From the NCBI RefSeq assembly GCF_009720835.1, contig NZ_WNKZ01000020.1, positions 1-64,000 of the forward strand: DNA of 64,000 nt, read 5' to 3'. Origin of the DNA: Pseudoduganella buxea. Its GTDB lineage: Bacteria > Pseudomonadota > Gammaproteobacteria > Burkholderiales > Burkholderiaceae_D. Of the stretch, positions 1 to 9,129 are shown piece after piece; position 1 is the first letter of the stretch; every line of letters begins with the position of its first letter. The position numbers and the translations under genes are program-made. The notes beneath the pieces are model-generated. The model had not been told where the DNA came from. It made no database searches and worked only from the letters and a program-made list of their open reading frames with translations.

Positions 1-1
1 G

Positions 2-1777
2 GCCGGCACGGGCACGGCGGCGGCGGGCGCGCTGGGCAAGGCCACGGTCGATGTCACGGCAGCGCAGAACCTGAACGCCACGGCGCAGGCTTCCGGCGGC
101 AATGGCGGCAGCCACCTGTCCGGCAACGGCGCCAAGGGGGGGCAGGGCCAGGCCATCGCCACGGGCACGGGACAGGACTACGTGACCGTCACCGCGACGG
201 GGTCCGGTGGCGGCGGCGGCAGCGGCAGCGGCAGCGGATACCAGGGCGGCGCCGGCGGCGCCGGCACTGCGCTGGCCCGGGGTGTCGGCGGCAGCGAGTC
301 GGTCTCGGTGTCGGCCAACGCCACTGGCGGCACGGGCGGCTATGGGCAGCAAGGCGCCGCCGGCGGCATCGGCGGGCTGGCGGTGCTGGTCGATGCCGTC
401 AGCGGCAGCACCAGCGGCACGCTGTCGTTGACGCAGCAGGCCTTCGGCGGCATCGGCGGCGGCAGTGAAGATGGGGCCGCCGCCACGGGCGGTACCGGCA
501 GCTCGCGCCTGAGCCTGACGGATGGGCAAGCATCCAGCCTGTCCGCCACGGTGGTCGGGCATGGCGGCTCCGGTGGCCAGGGCACCGGTGGCAGCTCGGC
601 CGGTTGGGGCGGCGCCGGCGATGCGGTGCTGAACTTGCGCTCGACGGTGGCGTCCGCGCCCGTGACCGGCAGTACCCATGCCCAGGGCGGCGCCGGCGGC
701 GACAGCGCGGCCGGCGGACACGGCAATGGCGGCGATGCCCGCGCAACGGGCACGGTCGAGGCACTGGGCAGTGCCTACGGCACCGCGTACGCACGCGGCG
801 GCGCCGGCTACCTGGGCCTGGCCGAGGGAGGCCGCGCCGATGCGGTGAGCCGGGCCACGTCCGCCGGCGCCGCCCAGGCCAATGGCGACGCCTATGGCGG
901 CAGCGGCTCGCAACTGGGCGCCGCCTCGGCGCTGGCCGAGGCGCGGGCCGGCAGCGGCAGCAGTCATGCCACCGCCAATGCCGTCGGCCTGCAGGCCGAC
1001 GCCGTGGCACGGTCCTGGGCCCAGGGGGCTTCCAGCAATTACGCCTACGCCACGGCCACGGGCGACTCCGGTGCGGCGGCCTCGTTCAGCACCTCCACCG
1101 GTCCCGCCGACGTGTCGGTGGAAACCCGGGCCGGCGCGCCTACCGGCAGCACGGCCCGTACGGTGACGTCGGCCAATGTGGCAGGCAACAGCTATGGGCT
1201 GGCCGGCCCCGGATCAGGCTACCAGGCGCTGTCGTATGCGACCGGCGCGCCCACGGCGGCCACGGTCGACCAGGCCTTGTCCGGCGCGCCAGCGGTGGCT
1301 GCCGCGTTCGGCGCCGGGCAGGTGATCGGCATCGGTACCATGGCCAGCGAGTACGGGGCCGATGCCGTCGAGGGCACGGGGTATTCCTATATCTCGGCGG
1401 CCAATTTCGTCTTCACGACGGCAGCGAGCGGCAATCTGACGCTCGGGCTGCTCGGCTCGCTGTCCGAAGGGGCAGGCTTCACGGAGCTGGAACTGATCGT
1501 GCGCAGCCATGGCGCCGAAGTGTTCTCGGAAACCTTTACCAGCGTGACCGACGCCCAGCTGTTCTTCGACAACCGGGCCCTGGATTTGGGGCTGCTGGCA
1601 GCGGGCAGCCAGGACCTGCTGATCTCGGCCGGTTTCACGATGGCCGCGCCGGGCGGTTTCGGCTTCCAGTACGCCATCGGTGTTGCCGCCGTACCGGAGC
1701 CGGGTACGTGGCTGCTGCTGCTGGCGGGCCTGACGGTGGTGCTGGTGCGCTGGCAGGGTCGCAAGGCCGTACCCTGA
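2..1777 (+). CDS. Glycine-rich PEP-CTERM sorting-domain protein (5' end outside window)
   Basis: The frame is open from base 2, so the true start lies upstream and the visible part is 591 residues. Most of it is low-complexity Gly/Ala/Ser sequence with many GGxGG-type runs (about residues 1-400), followed by a more ordinary globular-looking stretch. The C-terminus has the motif VPEPGTW, a leucine-rich membrane segment and a basic tail (RWQGRK), which is the tripartite PEP-CTERM signal recognised by an exosortase. The family is exported and processed at the membrane, often in exopolysaccharide-forming bacteria. The repeat part may be structural or adhesive; that is inference. No exosortase gene is in the window. 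A GTG at 182 is a possible internal start but the upstream frame has the same composition. Confidence 0.85.
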   Translation, partial: AGTGTAAAGALGKATVDVTAAQNLNATAQASGGNGGSHLSGNGAKGGQGQAIATGTGQDYVTVTATGSGGGGGSGSGSGYQGGAGGAGTALARGVGGSESVSVSANATGGTGGYGQQGAAGGIGGLAVLVDAVSGSTSGTLSLTQQAFGGIGGGSEDGAAATGGTGSSRLSLTDGQASSLSATVVGHGGSGGQGTGGSSAGWGGAGDAVLNLRSTVASAPVTGSTHAQGGAGGDSAAGGHGNGGDARATGTVEALGSAYGTAYARGGAGYLGLAEGGRADAVSRATSAGAAQANGDAYGGSGSQLGAASALAEARAGSGSSHATANAVGLQADAVARSWAQGASSNYAYATATGDSGAAASFSTSTGPADVSVETRAGAPTGSTARTVTSANVAGNSYGLAGPGSGYQALSYATGAPTAATVDQALSGAPAVAAAFGAGQVIGIGTMASEYGADAVEGTGYSYISAANFVFTTAASGNLTLGLLGSLSEGAGFTELELIVRSHGAEVFSETFTSVTDAQLFFDNRALDLGLLAAGSQDLLISAGFTMAAPGGFGFQYAIGVAAVPEPGTWLLLLAGLTVVLVRWQGRKAVP

Positions 1778-1868
1778 GCGCGCCCGCTTGCGGCGCGGTG
1801 CAGCGGCGCGTCATCCCTGGCGCCGTGCTGCTACCATTGCTTATCAATCCACCAACAGGGAGCGTCAG

Positions 1869-2198
1869 ATGGCTTTACAACACGCCACGTCCGGGCAAGT
1901 GGTCGCGCTGCGGCCGGCCAATGAAGATGTGTCGCAGTTTTCGTCGATTGCGATTGCCAAGACGGAGGAGCTGGAACTGATCCGGCTCGTGCTGCCGGCT
2001 GGCAAGAGCATGCCGGAGCATTCCGTACGGGGGCAGGTTACCCTGGTGTGCCTGTCCGGCGCGATTGCCGTCGAGGCCCACGGCCACACGGCGCTGCTGC
2101 GCGATGGCGACATGCTGTACCTGGAAGGTGGCGCGGCCCATTCGCTGCGGGCCGAGCACGATTCGATCGCCCTGCTGACGATCGTGCTGAAGGACTGA
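1869..2198 (+). CDS. Small cupin-domain protein
   Basis: A 109-residue protein made of one cupin barrel. The start at ATG 1869 follows an AGGGAGCG-like ribosome binding site about 5 nt upstream; longer in-frame starts would add an unlikely Arg-rich leader. The first cupin box is visible as a PEHSVRGQ-type strand and the second as DGDMLYLEGGAAHSL, with a histidine that could bind metal. Some canonical metal-binding His/Glu residues of box 1 are not clear. It stands alone between the PEP-CTERM gene and the convergent gpsA. Substrate unknown; single-domain cupins of this size are often annotated only by fold. Confidence 0.8.
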   Translation: MALQHATSGQVVALRPANEDVSQFSSIAIAKTEELELIRLVLPAGKSMPEHSVRGQVTLVCLSGAIAVEAHGHTALLRDGDMLYLEGGAAHSLRAEHDSIALLTIVLKD

Positions 2199-2260
2199 AG
2201 CAGCAGCGCGGCGCGGCCTGTTTTGCCGCCGATTTTGCCGCGGACCTGGCCGGTGTTTCC

Positions 2261-3313
2261 TTATTTTGCCGCCATCGCCGACATCGATTCGTCGCGCGGA
2301 TCGCGCGCCAGTATGCGCGCCACCATGGCCTGCGGCTGGGCGCCGTCGAACAGCACGGCCGCCACGGCATTGCTGATCGGCATCTCGACCCCCAGGCGTG
2401 CGGCCAGTTCACGCACGGCCTTGGCGCACGGCACGCCTTCGGCCACATGGCCCAGCTCACCCACGATGGTATCGAGCGCCTTGCCTTGCGCCAAGCCGAG
2501 CCCGACACGGCGGTTGCGCGACAGATCGCCCGTGCACGTGAGGATCAGGTCGCCCATGCCCGTCAGGCCCATGAAGGTTTCGACATTGCCGCCCAGGGTC
2601 GTGCCCAGGCGTGTCACTTCGGCCAGGCCGCGCGTGATCAGCGCGGCGCGGGCGTTCAGGCCCAGGCCCAGGCCGTCGGCTACGCCGGTGGCAATGGCCA
2701 TCACGTTCTTTACCGCGCCGCCCACTTCCACGCCCACCACGTCGTCGCTGGAATACACGCGCATATTGCCGCCGTGGACAGTGGACACGACGCAGTCGCG
2801 CAGGCTGGCCGACGTGGATGCGATCGTCAGCGCGCACGGCAGGCCGCGCGCCACTTCCTGGGCGAACGACGGGCCGGACAGGGCGCCGCACGCAATCGAG
2901 GTGCCCAGCACTTCCTGGAAGATCTGGTGCGGCAGCAGGCCCGTATCGTACTCGAAGCCTTTGCACAGCCAGACCAGGTTGGGAATGGGCCGGCCCTTCA
3001 GGCTTTCCAGCAGGGGGCGCAGGCCGGCGACGGGGCAGGCGGCGATCAAGAGGCCCGCTTCGCCTTCGCCGTCGGCATAGGTGTGCTCGACGGCACCATC
3101 GAAGCCGGTGCAGACCTGCAGGCCGTCGGGGAAGGGGTAGCCGGGCAGGTAATGGGTGTTCTCGCGCGCGGCAGCCATCTCGTCCATCGCGGCCGTATTG
3201 CGGCCCCACAGCAGCACGTCATGGCGGGCCGCCACGGCGATGGCAACGGCCGTGCCCCAGGCGCCGGCGCCCAGCACGCCGATGCGGCGGCGGGTGGTGG
3301 TCGTTTCGGCCAT
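2261..3313 (-). CDS. gpsA: Glycerol-3-phosphate dehydrogenase [NAD(P)+]
   Basis: A 350-residue cytoplasmic enzyme that reduces dihydroxyacetone phosphate to sn-glycerol 3-phosphate, the backbone of phospholipids. The N-terminal Rossmann motif GAGAWG is at residues 15-20, SGPSFA at 146-151, and the catalytic lysine is K202 in GGAVKNVMA. The length is near the usual 330-350. It begins 1 nt before the stop of the SH3-domain gene upstream, so the two are probably cotranscribed in the minus-strand set secB - SH3 - gpsA. It converges with the cupin gene. No anomalies seen. Confidence 0.97.
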   Translation of the reverse strand: MAETTTTRRRIGVLGAGAWGTAVAIAVAARHDVLLWGRNTAAMDEMAAARENTHYLPGYPFPDGLQVCTGFDGAVEHTYADGEGEAGLLIAACPVAGLRPLLESLKGRPIPNLVWLCKGFEYDTGLLPHQIFQEVLGTSIACGALSGPSFAQEVARGLPCALTIASTSASLRDCVVSTVHGGNMRVYSSDDVVGVEVGGAVKNVMAIATGVADGLGLGLNARAALITRGLAEVTRLGTTLGGNVETFMGLTGMGDLILTCTGDLSRNRRVGLGLAQGKALDTIVGELGHVAEGVPCAKAVRELAARLGVEMPISNAVAAVLFDGAQPQAMVARILARDPRDESMSAMAAK

Positions 3314-3314
3314 G

Positions 3315-3758
3315 TCAGATACCCCAGATATCGGTGGAACGCACGTAGCCCGTCAGGCCATCGCGGTGACGCACCCGGGTCCAGCCGTTCGCGCCCGGTT
3401 CGAGCAGTTCCAGCAGCACGCCCTTGTCGGCCGTGAACACGACGGTGGCGGTGTCTTCCTCGCTGCTGCGTACTTTGACGTTATTGCTGCGCGCGACGAC
3501 GTTACGCTTGGCCGACAGGCCCCGCAGCGGGGTCCAGGCCGTTTCGCCGCTGGCGTCGCGCACCTTGACCCAGTCGCCATAGGCCAGCACGATTTCCAGC
3601 GGGGCGCCGCGGGGCACGATGAACAGCTTGGTGCCCTTGGTCGAGGGCGCGTCATACAGCACGGCGGGCGCCGTGCCGACCGTCTTGAAATCCGCCGCGT
3701 GGCCGGCGACAGCGGCCAGCGACAACACGGCTCCGATTATCAAACGGGTAACAGTCAT
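3315..3758 (-). CDS. Secreted SH3-domain protein
   Basis: A 147-residue protein with an N-terminal signal peptide (MTVTRLIIGAVLSLAAVAGHA). The mature part looks like two consecutive bacterial SH3 (SH3b/SH3_3) modules: strands such as YDAPSTKGTKLF and NNVKVRSSEEDT, and a final GLTGYVRSTDIWG. Such domains usually bind cell-wall peptides or act as periplasmic scaffolds. The ATG at 3758 has a GAGAGAAAG ribosome site; a longer frame upstream lacks a signal peptide at its start. It overlaps nothing but ends 1 nt from gpsA. The exact role is unknown; its place between secB and gpsA is common in Burkholderiales as far as I recall. Confidence 0.87.
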   Translation of the reverse strand: MTVTRLIIGAVLSLAAVAGHAADFKTVGTAPAVLYDAPSTKGTKLFIVPRGAPLEIVLAYGDWVKVRDASGETAWTPLRGLSAKRNVVARSNNVKVRSSEEDTATVVFTADKGVLLELLEPGANGWTRVRHRDGLTGYVRSTDIWGI

Positions 3759-3782
3759 TGCAAAAAACTTTCTCTCAAAATG

Positions 3783-3807
3783 ATCAAAGGCCACGAGGGC
3801 CTTTGAT
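3783..3807 (-). terminator. Stem-loop downstream of secB
   Basis: A perfect 10-bp stem (ATCAAAGGCC / GGCCTTTGAT) with a 5-nt loop lies 46 nt downstream of the secB stop and just upstream of the SH3 gene. On the minus strand it is followed by CATTTTG, a short T run. It may be a weak rho-independent terminator of secB or an attenuator ahead of SH3-gpsA. Confidence 0.6.
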
Positions 3808-3853
3808 TGCGGGACCTGTGCCGATGGCACGGTCCCCGACGCGTCCGGTAAGA

Positions 3854-4345
3854 TTACTGGACGGTATTGGTGCCTTCGGCTGGCGTCGAACCGCCGGCGG
3901 CAGCTTGCTGCTCGGCGATGGCCTGCAGGCGCTGCTGGTAGAACACTTCGAAGTTGATCTCGGCCAGGTGCACGGGCGGGAAGCCGGCGCGGGTGATCAG
4001 GTCGGCGATGTTGGCGCGCAGGTAGGGGTAGACGATGTTCGGGCAACCGATGCCCAGCAGTGGATCGAGCTGGTCGTTCGGGATGTTGCGCGCTTCAAAG
4101 ATACCGGCTTGCTTGCCTTCGACCAGGAAAGCGACCTTGTCCTTGACCTTGGCGGTCACGGTGATCGTCACGGTCGATTCGAAGATGCCGTCAGCCAGCG
4201 GCGCGGCGCCCACGTCCAGGGCCACTTCGATGGTCGGTGCTTCCTGCTCCAGGAAGATCGCCGGGGAGTTCGGCTGTTCCAGCGACATGTCTTTCAGGTA
4301 GACGCGTTGGATTTGGAATACGGGTTGCAGGTTTTCGTCGGACAT
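3854..4345 (-). CDS. secB: Protein-export chaperone SecB
   Basis: A 163-residue tetrameric cytoplasmic chaperone that keeps precursors unfolded and hands them to SecA. The N-terminal pattern [19 protein letters not shown] is typical of SecB, as is the conserved [17 protein letters not shown] region near residue 120 and [13 protein letters not shown] after it. The C-terminal tail is rich in Ala/Gln. It sits downstream of grxC and the rhodanese gene, an arrangement common in Burkholderiales. A 156-bp gap separates it from grxC and contains an AT-rich stretch (around 4370-4390) that may hold its own promoter. Confidence 0.97.
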   Translation of the reverse strand: MSDENLQPVFQIQRVYLKDMSLEQPNSPAIFLEQEAPTIEVALDVGAAPLADGIFESTVTITVTAKVKDKVAFLVEGKQAGIFEARNIPNDQLDPLLGIGCPNIVYPYLRANIADLITRAGFPPVHLAEINFEVFYQQRLQAIAEQQAAAGGSTPAEGTNTVQ

Positions 4346-4501
4346 GGAACGCTTTCAATGAATTTTGGACAAATTATTATCGGGTGCTTGGCCAAGGCTG
4401 GACTCCAGCCCAAATCAAACGCGAGGCAATTGTAGCAAAAGAAATATGATTGCGACCCTTTTTGTTCCCCACGCCTGCCTGGGCCGAAGCGGCCGCCTTC
4501 G

Positions 4502-4762
4502 TCAGCCCTTCAGCAAGGGGTCCAGGCCGCCGGCCTGGTCCAGCGCGTACAGGTCATCGAAACCACCGACGTGGGTTTCGCCCACGTAAATCTGCGGCAC
4601 GGTTCGGCGGCCCGTCTTCTGCATCATCAGCTGGCGCTGGGTGGGATCGAGGTCGACGCGGATCTTGTCGATATTCTTGATGCCCTTGCTTTCCAGCAGG
4701 CGTTCGGCGCGAATGCAGTACGGGCAGACGGCGGTGGTGTACATCGTGACGTTGGCGCTCAT
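4502..4762 (-). CDS. grxC: Glutaredoxin 3
   Basis: An 86-residue thiol-disulfide oxidoreductase. The redox motif CPYC is at residues 13-16 after the strand VTMYTTAV, and the TVPQIYV cis-proline loop and GGFDDLYAL glutathione-binding region follow, matching GrxC. It reduces protein disulfides and glutathione mixed disulfides using GSH. It lies 18 nt downstream of the rhodanese gene and is probably in one transcript with it; both handle sulfur chemistry. Confidence 0.96.
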   Translation of the reverse strand: MSANVTMYTTAVCPYCIRAERLLESKGIKNIDKIRVDLDPTQRQLMMQKTGRRTVPQIYVGETHVGGFDDLYALDQAGGLDPLLKG

Positions 4763-4780
4763 GGCGATTCCTTCCTTGCG

Positions 4781-5182
4781 TTATTTGGTGGTCGGCAGCC
4801 CTTGGGTCTGCCACGCGTCGATGCCACCGTCGAGGACGACGACATCCGTGAAGCCAGCCTGTTCCAGAATTTTCGCGGCGCCAAAGGCACGGGTCCCCTT
4901 TTGGCAGACGACCACGGCCGTCCTGCTCTTGAATTTTTCCAGCTCGCCGGTGCGGCCCTTCAGGTCCTTCAGCGGCATGTTGCGGGCGTCGCGCAGGTGA
5001 CCGGCGGCGAACGCATCGGCGTCACGAATATCTACAATGGTGGCCTTGCCGCGATTTATCAACTGGGTCACTTGCAGAGGTGACGCTTTTTTACCGCGCT
5101 GGACCAGGACCGGCCACAGCAGTGCACCACCGGACAACACGGCGATGCCGACAAGAAAGATATGGTCAAGAATGAATTTCAC
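4781..5182 (-). CDS. Membrane-anchored rhodanese-like protein (YibN type)
   Basis: A 133-residue protein with one N-terminal membrane helix (about residues 4-27) and a rhodanese domain. The active-site loop is VVCQKGTRA with Cys93, and the end has VLDGGIDAW, typical of single-domain sulfurtransferases. I chose the GTG at 5182 because GGAAG lies just upstream and the protein then starts MKFILDHIFLV, directly with the membrane helix; an ATG at 5215 would add 11 residues. It heads the grxC/secB direction and is divergent from gpmA across 136 bp, where a TATAAT box lies on the minus strand. Confidence 0.9.
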   Translation of the reverse strand: MKFILDHIFLVGIAVLSGGALLWPVLVQRGKKASPLQVTQLINRGKATIVDIRDADAFAAGHLRDARNMPLKDLKGRTGELEKFKSRTAVVVCQKGTRAFGAAKILEQAGFTDVVVLDGGIDAWQTQGLPTTK

Positions 5183-5318
5183 TGTGCTTCCAATGGTTGA
5201 ACTGAATCCGCGCATTATAAAATAGATGCTGATTCGTGGCCCCGGCGCTGTTTTGGCACAGTTTTGGCCTTGTGCGCCGCCCTGCATTCCCGCTCCTTAA
5301 CCCTACTTCGATAGCTCT

Positions 5319-6065
5319 ATGTACAAAATCGTATTCATGCGTCACGGCGAGTCCACCTGGAATCTCGAAAATCGTTTCACCGGCTGGACCGATGTGGACC
5401 TGACGGAAAAAGGCGTCAAGGAAGCCAAGAGCGCCGGCGCGGTGCTGAAACAGGAGGGCTATACCTTCGACCTGGCCTACACGTCCGTGCTGAAGCGGGC
5501 CATCCGCACCCTGTGGCTGACCCTGGATGAGATGGACCTGATGTACCTGCCGATCAAGCACGACTGGCGCCTGAACGAACGCCACTACGGCGCGCTGCAG
5601 GGCCTGGACAAGGGCGAAACGGCCGCCAAGTACGGCGACGCCCAGGTACTGGTCTGGCGCCGCAGCTACGACACGCCGCCGCCGGCGCTGGAAGAAGGCG
5701 ACGACCGCACCTCGTTCAACGACCCCCGTTATGCCGGCCTGCCGAAGGCGCAGATTCCCCTGACCGAATGCCTGAAGGACACCGTGGCCCGCGTGATGCC
5801 GGCCTGGGACGAGGAAATCGCCCCCGCCATCAAGGCCGGCAAGAAAATCCTCATCTCGGCCCACGGCAACAGCCTGCGGGCCCTGATCAAGATGCTGGAC
5901 GGCATCAGCGACGAGGAAATCGTCGGCCTGAACATCCCGAACGGCCAGCCGCTCGTGTATGAACTGGACGCCGACCTGAAGCCGATCCGCCACTACTACC
6001 TGGGCGATGCCGACGCGATCGCCGCTGCCCAGGCCGCGGTCGCCAACCAGGGCAAGGCCAAGTAA
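5319..6065 (+). CDS. gpmA: 2,3-bisphosphoglycerate-dependent phosphoglycerate mutase
   Basis: A 248-residue glycolytic enzyme interconverting 3- and 2-phosphoglycerate. The phospho-acceptor histidine is in MRHGEST near residue 9. [10 protein letters not shown] and the second catalytic histidine in ISAHGNSLR are present, and the length matches GpmA (about 250). It is followed after 7 nt by the EnvC-like gene and probably starts a transcript running through the S41 protease and the E1-like enzyme. Confidence 0.97.
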   Translation: MYKIVFMRHGESTWNLENRFTGWTDVDLTEKGVKEAKSAGAVLKQEGYTFDLAYTSVLKRAIRTLWLTLDEMDLMYLPIKHDWRLNERHYGALQGLDKGETAAKYGDAQVLVWRRSYDTPPPALEEGDDRTSFNDPRYAGLPKAQIPLTECLKDTVARVMPAWDEEIAPAIKAGKKILISAHGNSLRALIKMLDGISDEEIVGLNIPNGQPLVYELDADLKPIRHYYLGDADAIAAAQAAVANQGKAK

Positions 6066-6072
6066 GCACTCG

Positions 6073-7593
6073 ATGGCAGTAGACACCACTCGCCGCGGCG
6101 CCCGGCTCGCCGCGGCGTTCGCGGCCCTGGCGCTGGCGCTTTGCGTCGGCGCCCAGGCCAAGCCCACCGAACGCAGCAAGCAGAAGGCCAGCGCCGAAGC
6201 CCAGCGCGCGGCCCTGCAGCAGAAACTCAATGCCCTGAAGCGCGATATCGGCCAGACCGAAAGCGCCAAGGAAGACGCGGCCGACACGCTGGCCGAGTCG
6301 GAAGACGCCATCTCGAAGGCCAACCGGCAATTGCGCGAACTGGCCGAGGAACAGGCCCAGACCAACGACAAGATCGGCCAGCTGTCCGGCCAGCGCGAAC
6401 GGCTGGCCGCCACCATCGCCACCCAGAAGGCGCAGCTGGCCAAGCTGCTGCGCGAGCAATACGTGGCCGGCAATGAAGACCGCATCAAGCTCCTGCTGTC
6501 GGGCGACAACCCGAACCGCATCAACCGCGACCTGCAACTGATGTCGTATGTGTCGCAGGCCCAGGCGCGCCTGATCGAATCGCTGCGCGGCAACCTGGCG
6601 GCCGTCGAGGCCAACCAGGCCGAAGCCCAGAACGCGCGCGACGAACTGGAAGAAATCGCCGAGGAAGAGCGCCAGCAGAAGCTGGTGCTGGAACGGGAAA
6701 AGGCCAAGCACGCCGCCCTGGTGGCGAACCTGTCGAAAAAACTGGAAGACCAGCGCAAGGAAGTGGGCAAGGTCGAACGCGACGAACAACGCATGGGCGC
6801 CCTGGTCGACCGCCTGAACAAACTGATCGAAGAGCAGGCCCGGGCCGCCGCCGCCGAGGCGCGCCGCAAGGAACTGCTGGCTGCCGCGCGCGCCAAGGCC
6901 AAGGCCGAAGCGGAGGCACTGGCCAAGGCGAAGGCCGCCAAGGCCGAGCAGGAAAGGCTGGCCCAGGCCCGTGCCAGGGCCGAACGGGAGCGGCTGGCGC
7001 GCGAGAACCGCGCCAAGCCGGGGACCGGACCGAAGGAGGCGCAGAAGCCCGAACCGCAGCTGGCGCAGAAGCCCGAGCCGAAGCCCGAGGTCAAGCCGCC
7101 GCCGCAAATCGCCCAGCGCGAGCCGGTCAAGCCGGAGCCGCGCGACGAAGGCGCCGCCAAGCCGGCCGACGTGGCGCTGGCTCCGGCCGCGCCCGATGGC
7201 GCGTTCGCCAGCCTGAAAGGGCAGATGCGCGCGCCCGTATCGGGCCGCATCGGCGCCAAGTTCGGCAGCAAGCGCGGCGATGGCCCCAGCTGGAAGGGTG
7301 TCTTCATCCTGGCCGGCGAAGGCACCGAGGTGCATGCCGTGGCGGGCGGGCGGGTGGTGTTCGCCGACTGGCTGCGCGGCTTCGGCAACCTGATCATCGT
7401 CGACCACGGCGGGCAGTACATGAGCATCTACGGCAACAACCAGTCGCTGCTCAGGCGCGCCGGCGAAATCGTCAAGGGTGGCGACGTCATTGCCGCGGCC
7501 GGAAACAGCGGCGGCAACGAACAATCGGGTTTATACTTTGAGTTGCGCCACAAGGGCCGGGCCTTCGATCCGGCCGGATGGGTGAAGTTCTAG
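6073..7593 (+). CDS. Murein hydrolase activator EnvC-like protein (coiled coil + degenerate LytM)
   Basis: A 506-residue exported protein. The start ATG 6073 gives a signal peptide (GARLAAAFAALALALCVGAQA). Residues about 35-270 are a long charged coiled coil, then a Lys/Glu/Pro-rich linker (about 270-385), then a C-terminal M23/LytM domain. The zinc-binding residues of active M23 enzymes appear lost: the usual first His region reads KGVFILAGEG and the HxH motif reads FELRHKG. That fits EnvC/NlpD-type activators of amidases AmiA/B at the division site, not a hydrolase. It lies between gpmA and an S41 protease, a neighbourhood also known around envC in other proteobacteria. Confidence 0.92.
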   Translation: MAVDTTRRGARLAAAFAALALALCVGAQAKPTERSKQKASAEAQRAALQQKLNALKRDIGQTESAKEDAADTLAESEDAISKANRQLRELAEEQAQTNDKIGQLSGQRERLAATIATQKAQLAKLLREQYVAGNEDRIKLLLSGDNPNRINRDLQLMSYVSQAQARLIESLRGNLAAVEANQAEAQNARDELEEIAEEERQQKLVLEREKAKHAALVANLSKKLEDQRKEVGKVERDEQRMGALVDRLNKLIEEQARAAAAEARRKELLAAARAKAKAEAEALAKAKAAKAEQERLAQARARAERERLARENRAKPGTGPKEAQKPEPQLAQKPEPKPEVKPPPQIAQREPVKPEPRDEGAAKPADVALAPAAPDGAFASLKGQMRAPVSGRIGAKFGSKRGDGPSWKGVFILAGEGTEVHAVAGGRVVFADWLRGFGNLIIVDHGGQYMSIYGNNQSLLRRAGEIVKGGDVIAAAGNSGGNEQSGLYFELRHKGRAFDPAGWVKF

Positions 7594-7600
7594 GAACCTC

Positions 7601-7626
7601 GGGAACAGCGGGTTCCCGCCGTTCCC
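7601..7626 (+). other. Intergenic hairpin between envC-like and S41 genes
   Basis: GGGAAC ... GTTCCC arms enclose a second stem GCGGG-TT-CCCGC, giving a nearly continuous hairpin of 11 bp with one mismatch. There is no T run after it, so it is not a standard terminator; it may stabilise or process the message upstream of the S41 gene. Confidence 0.45.
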
Positions 7627-7641
7627 TTAAGCGGGAAGAAA

Positions 7642-9129
7642 ATGGGCATTACAGTCAAGAGTATGGGCCTGGTGGGCCTGGGCATGGTGGCCGGCGTGGC
7701 CGCCTCCTTCCAGTTTTCGGCCCTGGCGCAGCGCGCCGACGGGCCGCTGCCGCTGGAAGAACTGCGCCAGCTGTCCGATGTATTTGGCCTGATCAAGACC
7801 GATTACGTTGAAAGCGTGGACGACAAGAAGCTGGTGCAGGATGCCATCGCCGGCATGGTGTCGTCGCTCGACCCGCATTCCGTCTACCTGGACAAGAAGG
7901 CCTTCCGCGAGATGCGCGAGTCCGTGCAGGGCAAGTTCGTCGGCATCGGCATCGAAGTCTCGATGGAGGACGGCTACGTCAAGGTGGTCTCGCCCATCGA
8001 GGATTCGCCCGCCTACAAGGCCGGCATCAAGGCCGGCGACCTGATTACCCGCCTCGATGGCGTGCCCCTGAAGGGCCTGTCGCTGGACGATTCGATCAAG
8101 AAGATGCGCGGCGAGCCGCGCACGAAGGTGGTGCTGACCCTGTCGCGCAAGGGCGAGGACAAGCCCATCATCGTGCCCATCGTGCGCGAGGAAATCCGCG
8201 TGCAGAGCGTCAAGGCCAAGCTGGTCGAGCCGGGCTACGTGTGGCTGCGCATCGCCCAGTTCCAGGAACCGACGGTGGACGACATGGTCAAGAAGCTGAC
8301 GGCCCTGTATGCCCAGAACCCCGCCATCAAGGGCATCGTGCTGGACCTGCGCAACGACCCGGGCGGCCTGGTGCCAGGCGCCATCGGCGTGTCGGCGGCC
8401 TTCCTGCCGAAGGATTCCGTGGTGGTCTCCACCAACGGCCAGCTGGCCGACTCGAAGCAGACCTTCTACGCCCAGCCGGCGTTCTACGCCAGCCGCAACG
8501 GCGGCGATCCGCTGGCCAGGCTGCCGGCCGCCGTCAAGACGGTGCCGATGGTGGTGCTGGTCAATGCCGGTTCCGCCTCCGCGTCCGAAATCGTCGCCGG
8601 CGCCCTGCAGGACTACAAGCGCGCCATCGTCATGGGCAGCCAGACCTTCGGCAAAGGCTCGGTGCAGACCCTGCGCCAGCTGACGCCGGACACGGCCGTG
8701 AAGCTGACCACGGCGCGCTACTACACGCCGAAAGGCCGCGAAATCCAGGCCAAGGGCATCGTGCCGGACGTGGCGGTGGACGAAACGGCCGAAGGCGATG
8801 GCCTGAACAGCCTGCGCCTGCGCGAGGCGGACCTGGTCAAGCACCTGGCCAACGGCGACGAGAAGGATGCCAGGCCGGTGCGCCACGACGAGCTGGAAGA
8901 AGAGCAGCGCATCCTGGCGCTGGCGAAGAAGCAGAAGCCCGTCGAATTCGGCAGCAAGGACGACTTCCAGCTGGCCCAGGCCCTGAACCACTTCAAGGGC
9001 GTGCCCGTGAAGATGGCGCGGGTCGACACGCTTGATGAAAAGCGTGCCGAAGACATCCTGGTCAAGCCTGAAACGAAGAGCGACATCAAGCCCGAGGACA
9101 AGAAGGCGCCCGTGTCGAAAGTCAAATGA
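7642..9129 (+). CDS. ctpA: S41-family carboxy-terminal processing protease (CtpA type)
   Basis: A 495-residue periplasmic serine protease with an N-terminal signal or anchor (residues 7-30), a PDZ domain (about 95-170) and an S41 catalytic domain. By alignment with Prc, the catalytic pair is Ser313 in NAGSASASE and Lys338 in FGKGSVQT. CtpA/Prc proteases trim or degrade exported proteins and, in several species, peptidoglycan hydrolases; the EnvC-like neighbour fits this. The C-terminus is Lys/Glu-rich. The last 4 bases overlap the next start (ATGA), implying translational coupling. Confidence 0.94.
   Translation: MGITVKSMGLVGLGMVAGVAASFQFSALAQRADGPLPLEELRQLSDVFGLIKTDYVESVDDKKLVQDAIAGMVSSLDPHSVYLDKKAFREMRESVQGKFVGIGIEVSMEDGYVKVVSPIEDSPAYKAGIKAGDLITRLDGVPLKGLSLDDSIKKMRGEPRTKVVLTLSRKGEDKPIIVPIVREEIRVQSVKAKLVEPGYVWLRIAQFQEPTVDDMVKKLTALYAQNPAIKGIVLDLRNDPGGLVPGAIGVSAAFLPKDSVVVSTNGQLADSKQTFYAQPAFYASRNGGDPLARLPAAVKTVPMVVLVNAGSASASEIVAGALQDYKRAIVMGSQTFGKGSVQTLRQLTPDTAVKLTTARYYTPKGREIQAKGIVPDVAVDETAEGDGLNSLRLREADLVKHLANGDEKDARPVRHDELEEEQRILALAKKQKPVEFGSKDDFQLAQALNHFKGVPVKMARVDTLDEKRAEDILVKPETKSDIKPEDKKAPVSKVK

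Noticed and set aside
5166-7524. Long antisense frames over gpmA and the EnvC-like gene
   Set aside because: Low-complexity Leu/Ala/Arg shadows of the coiled-coil coding sequence.
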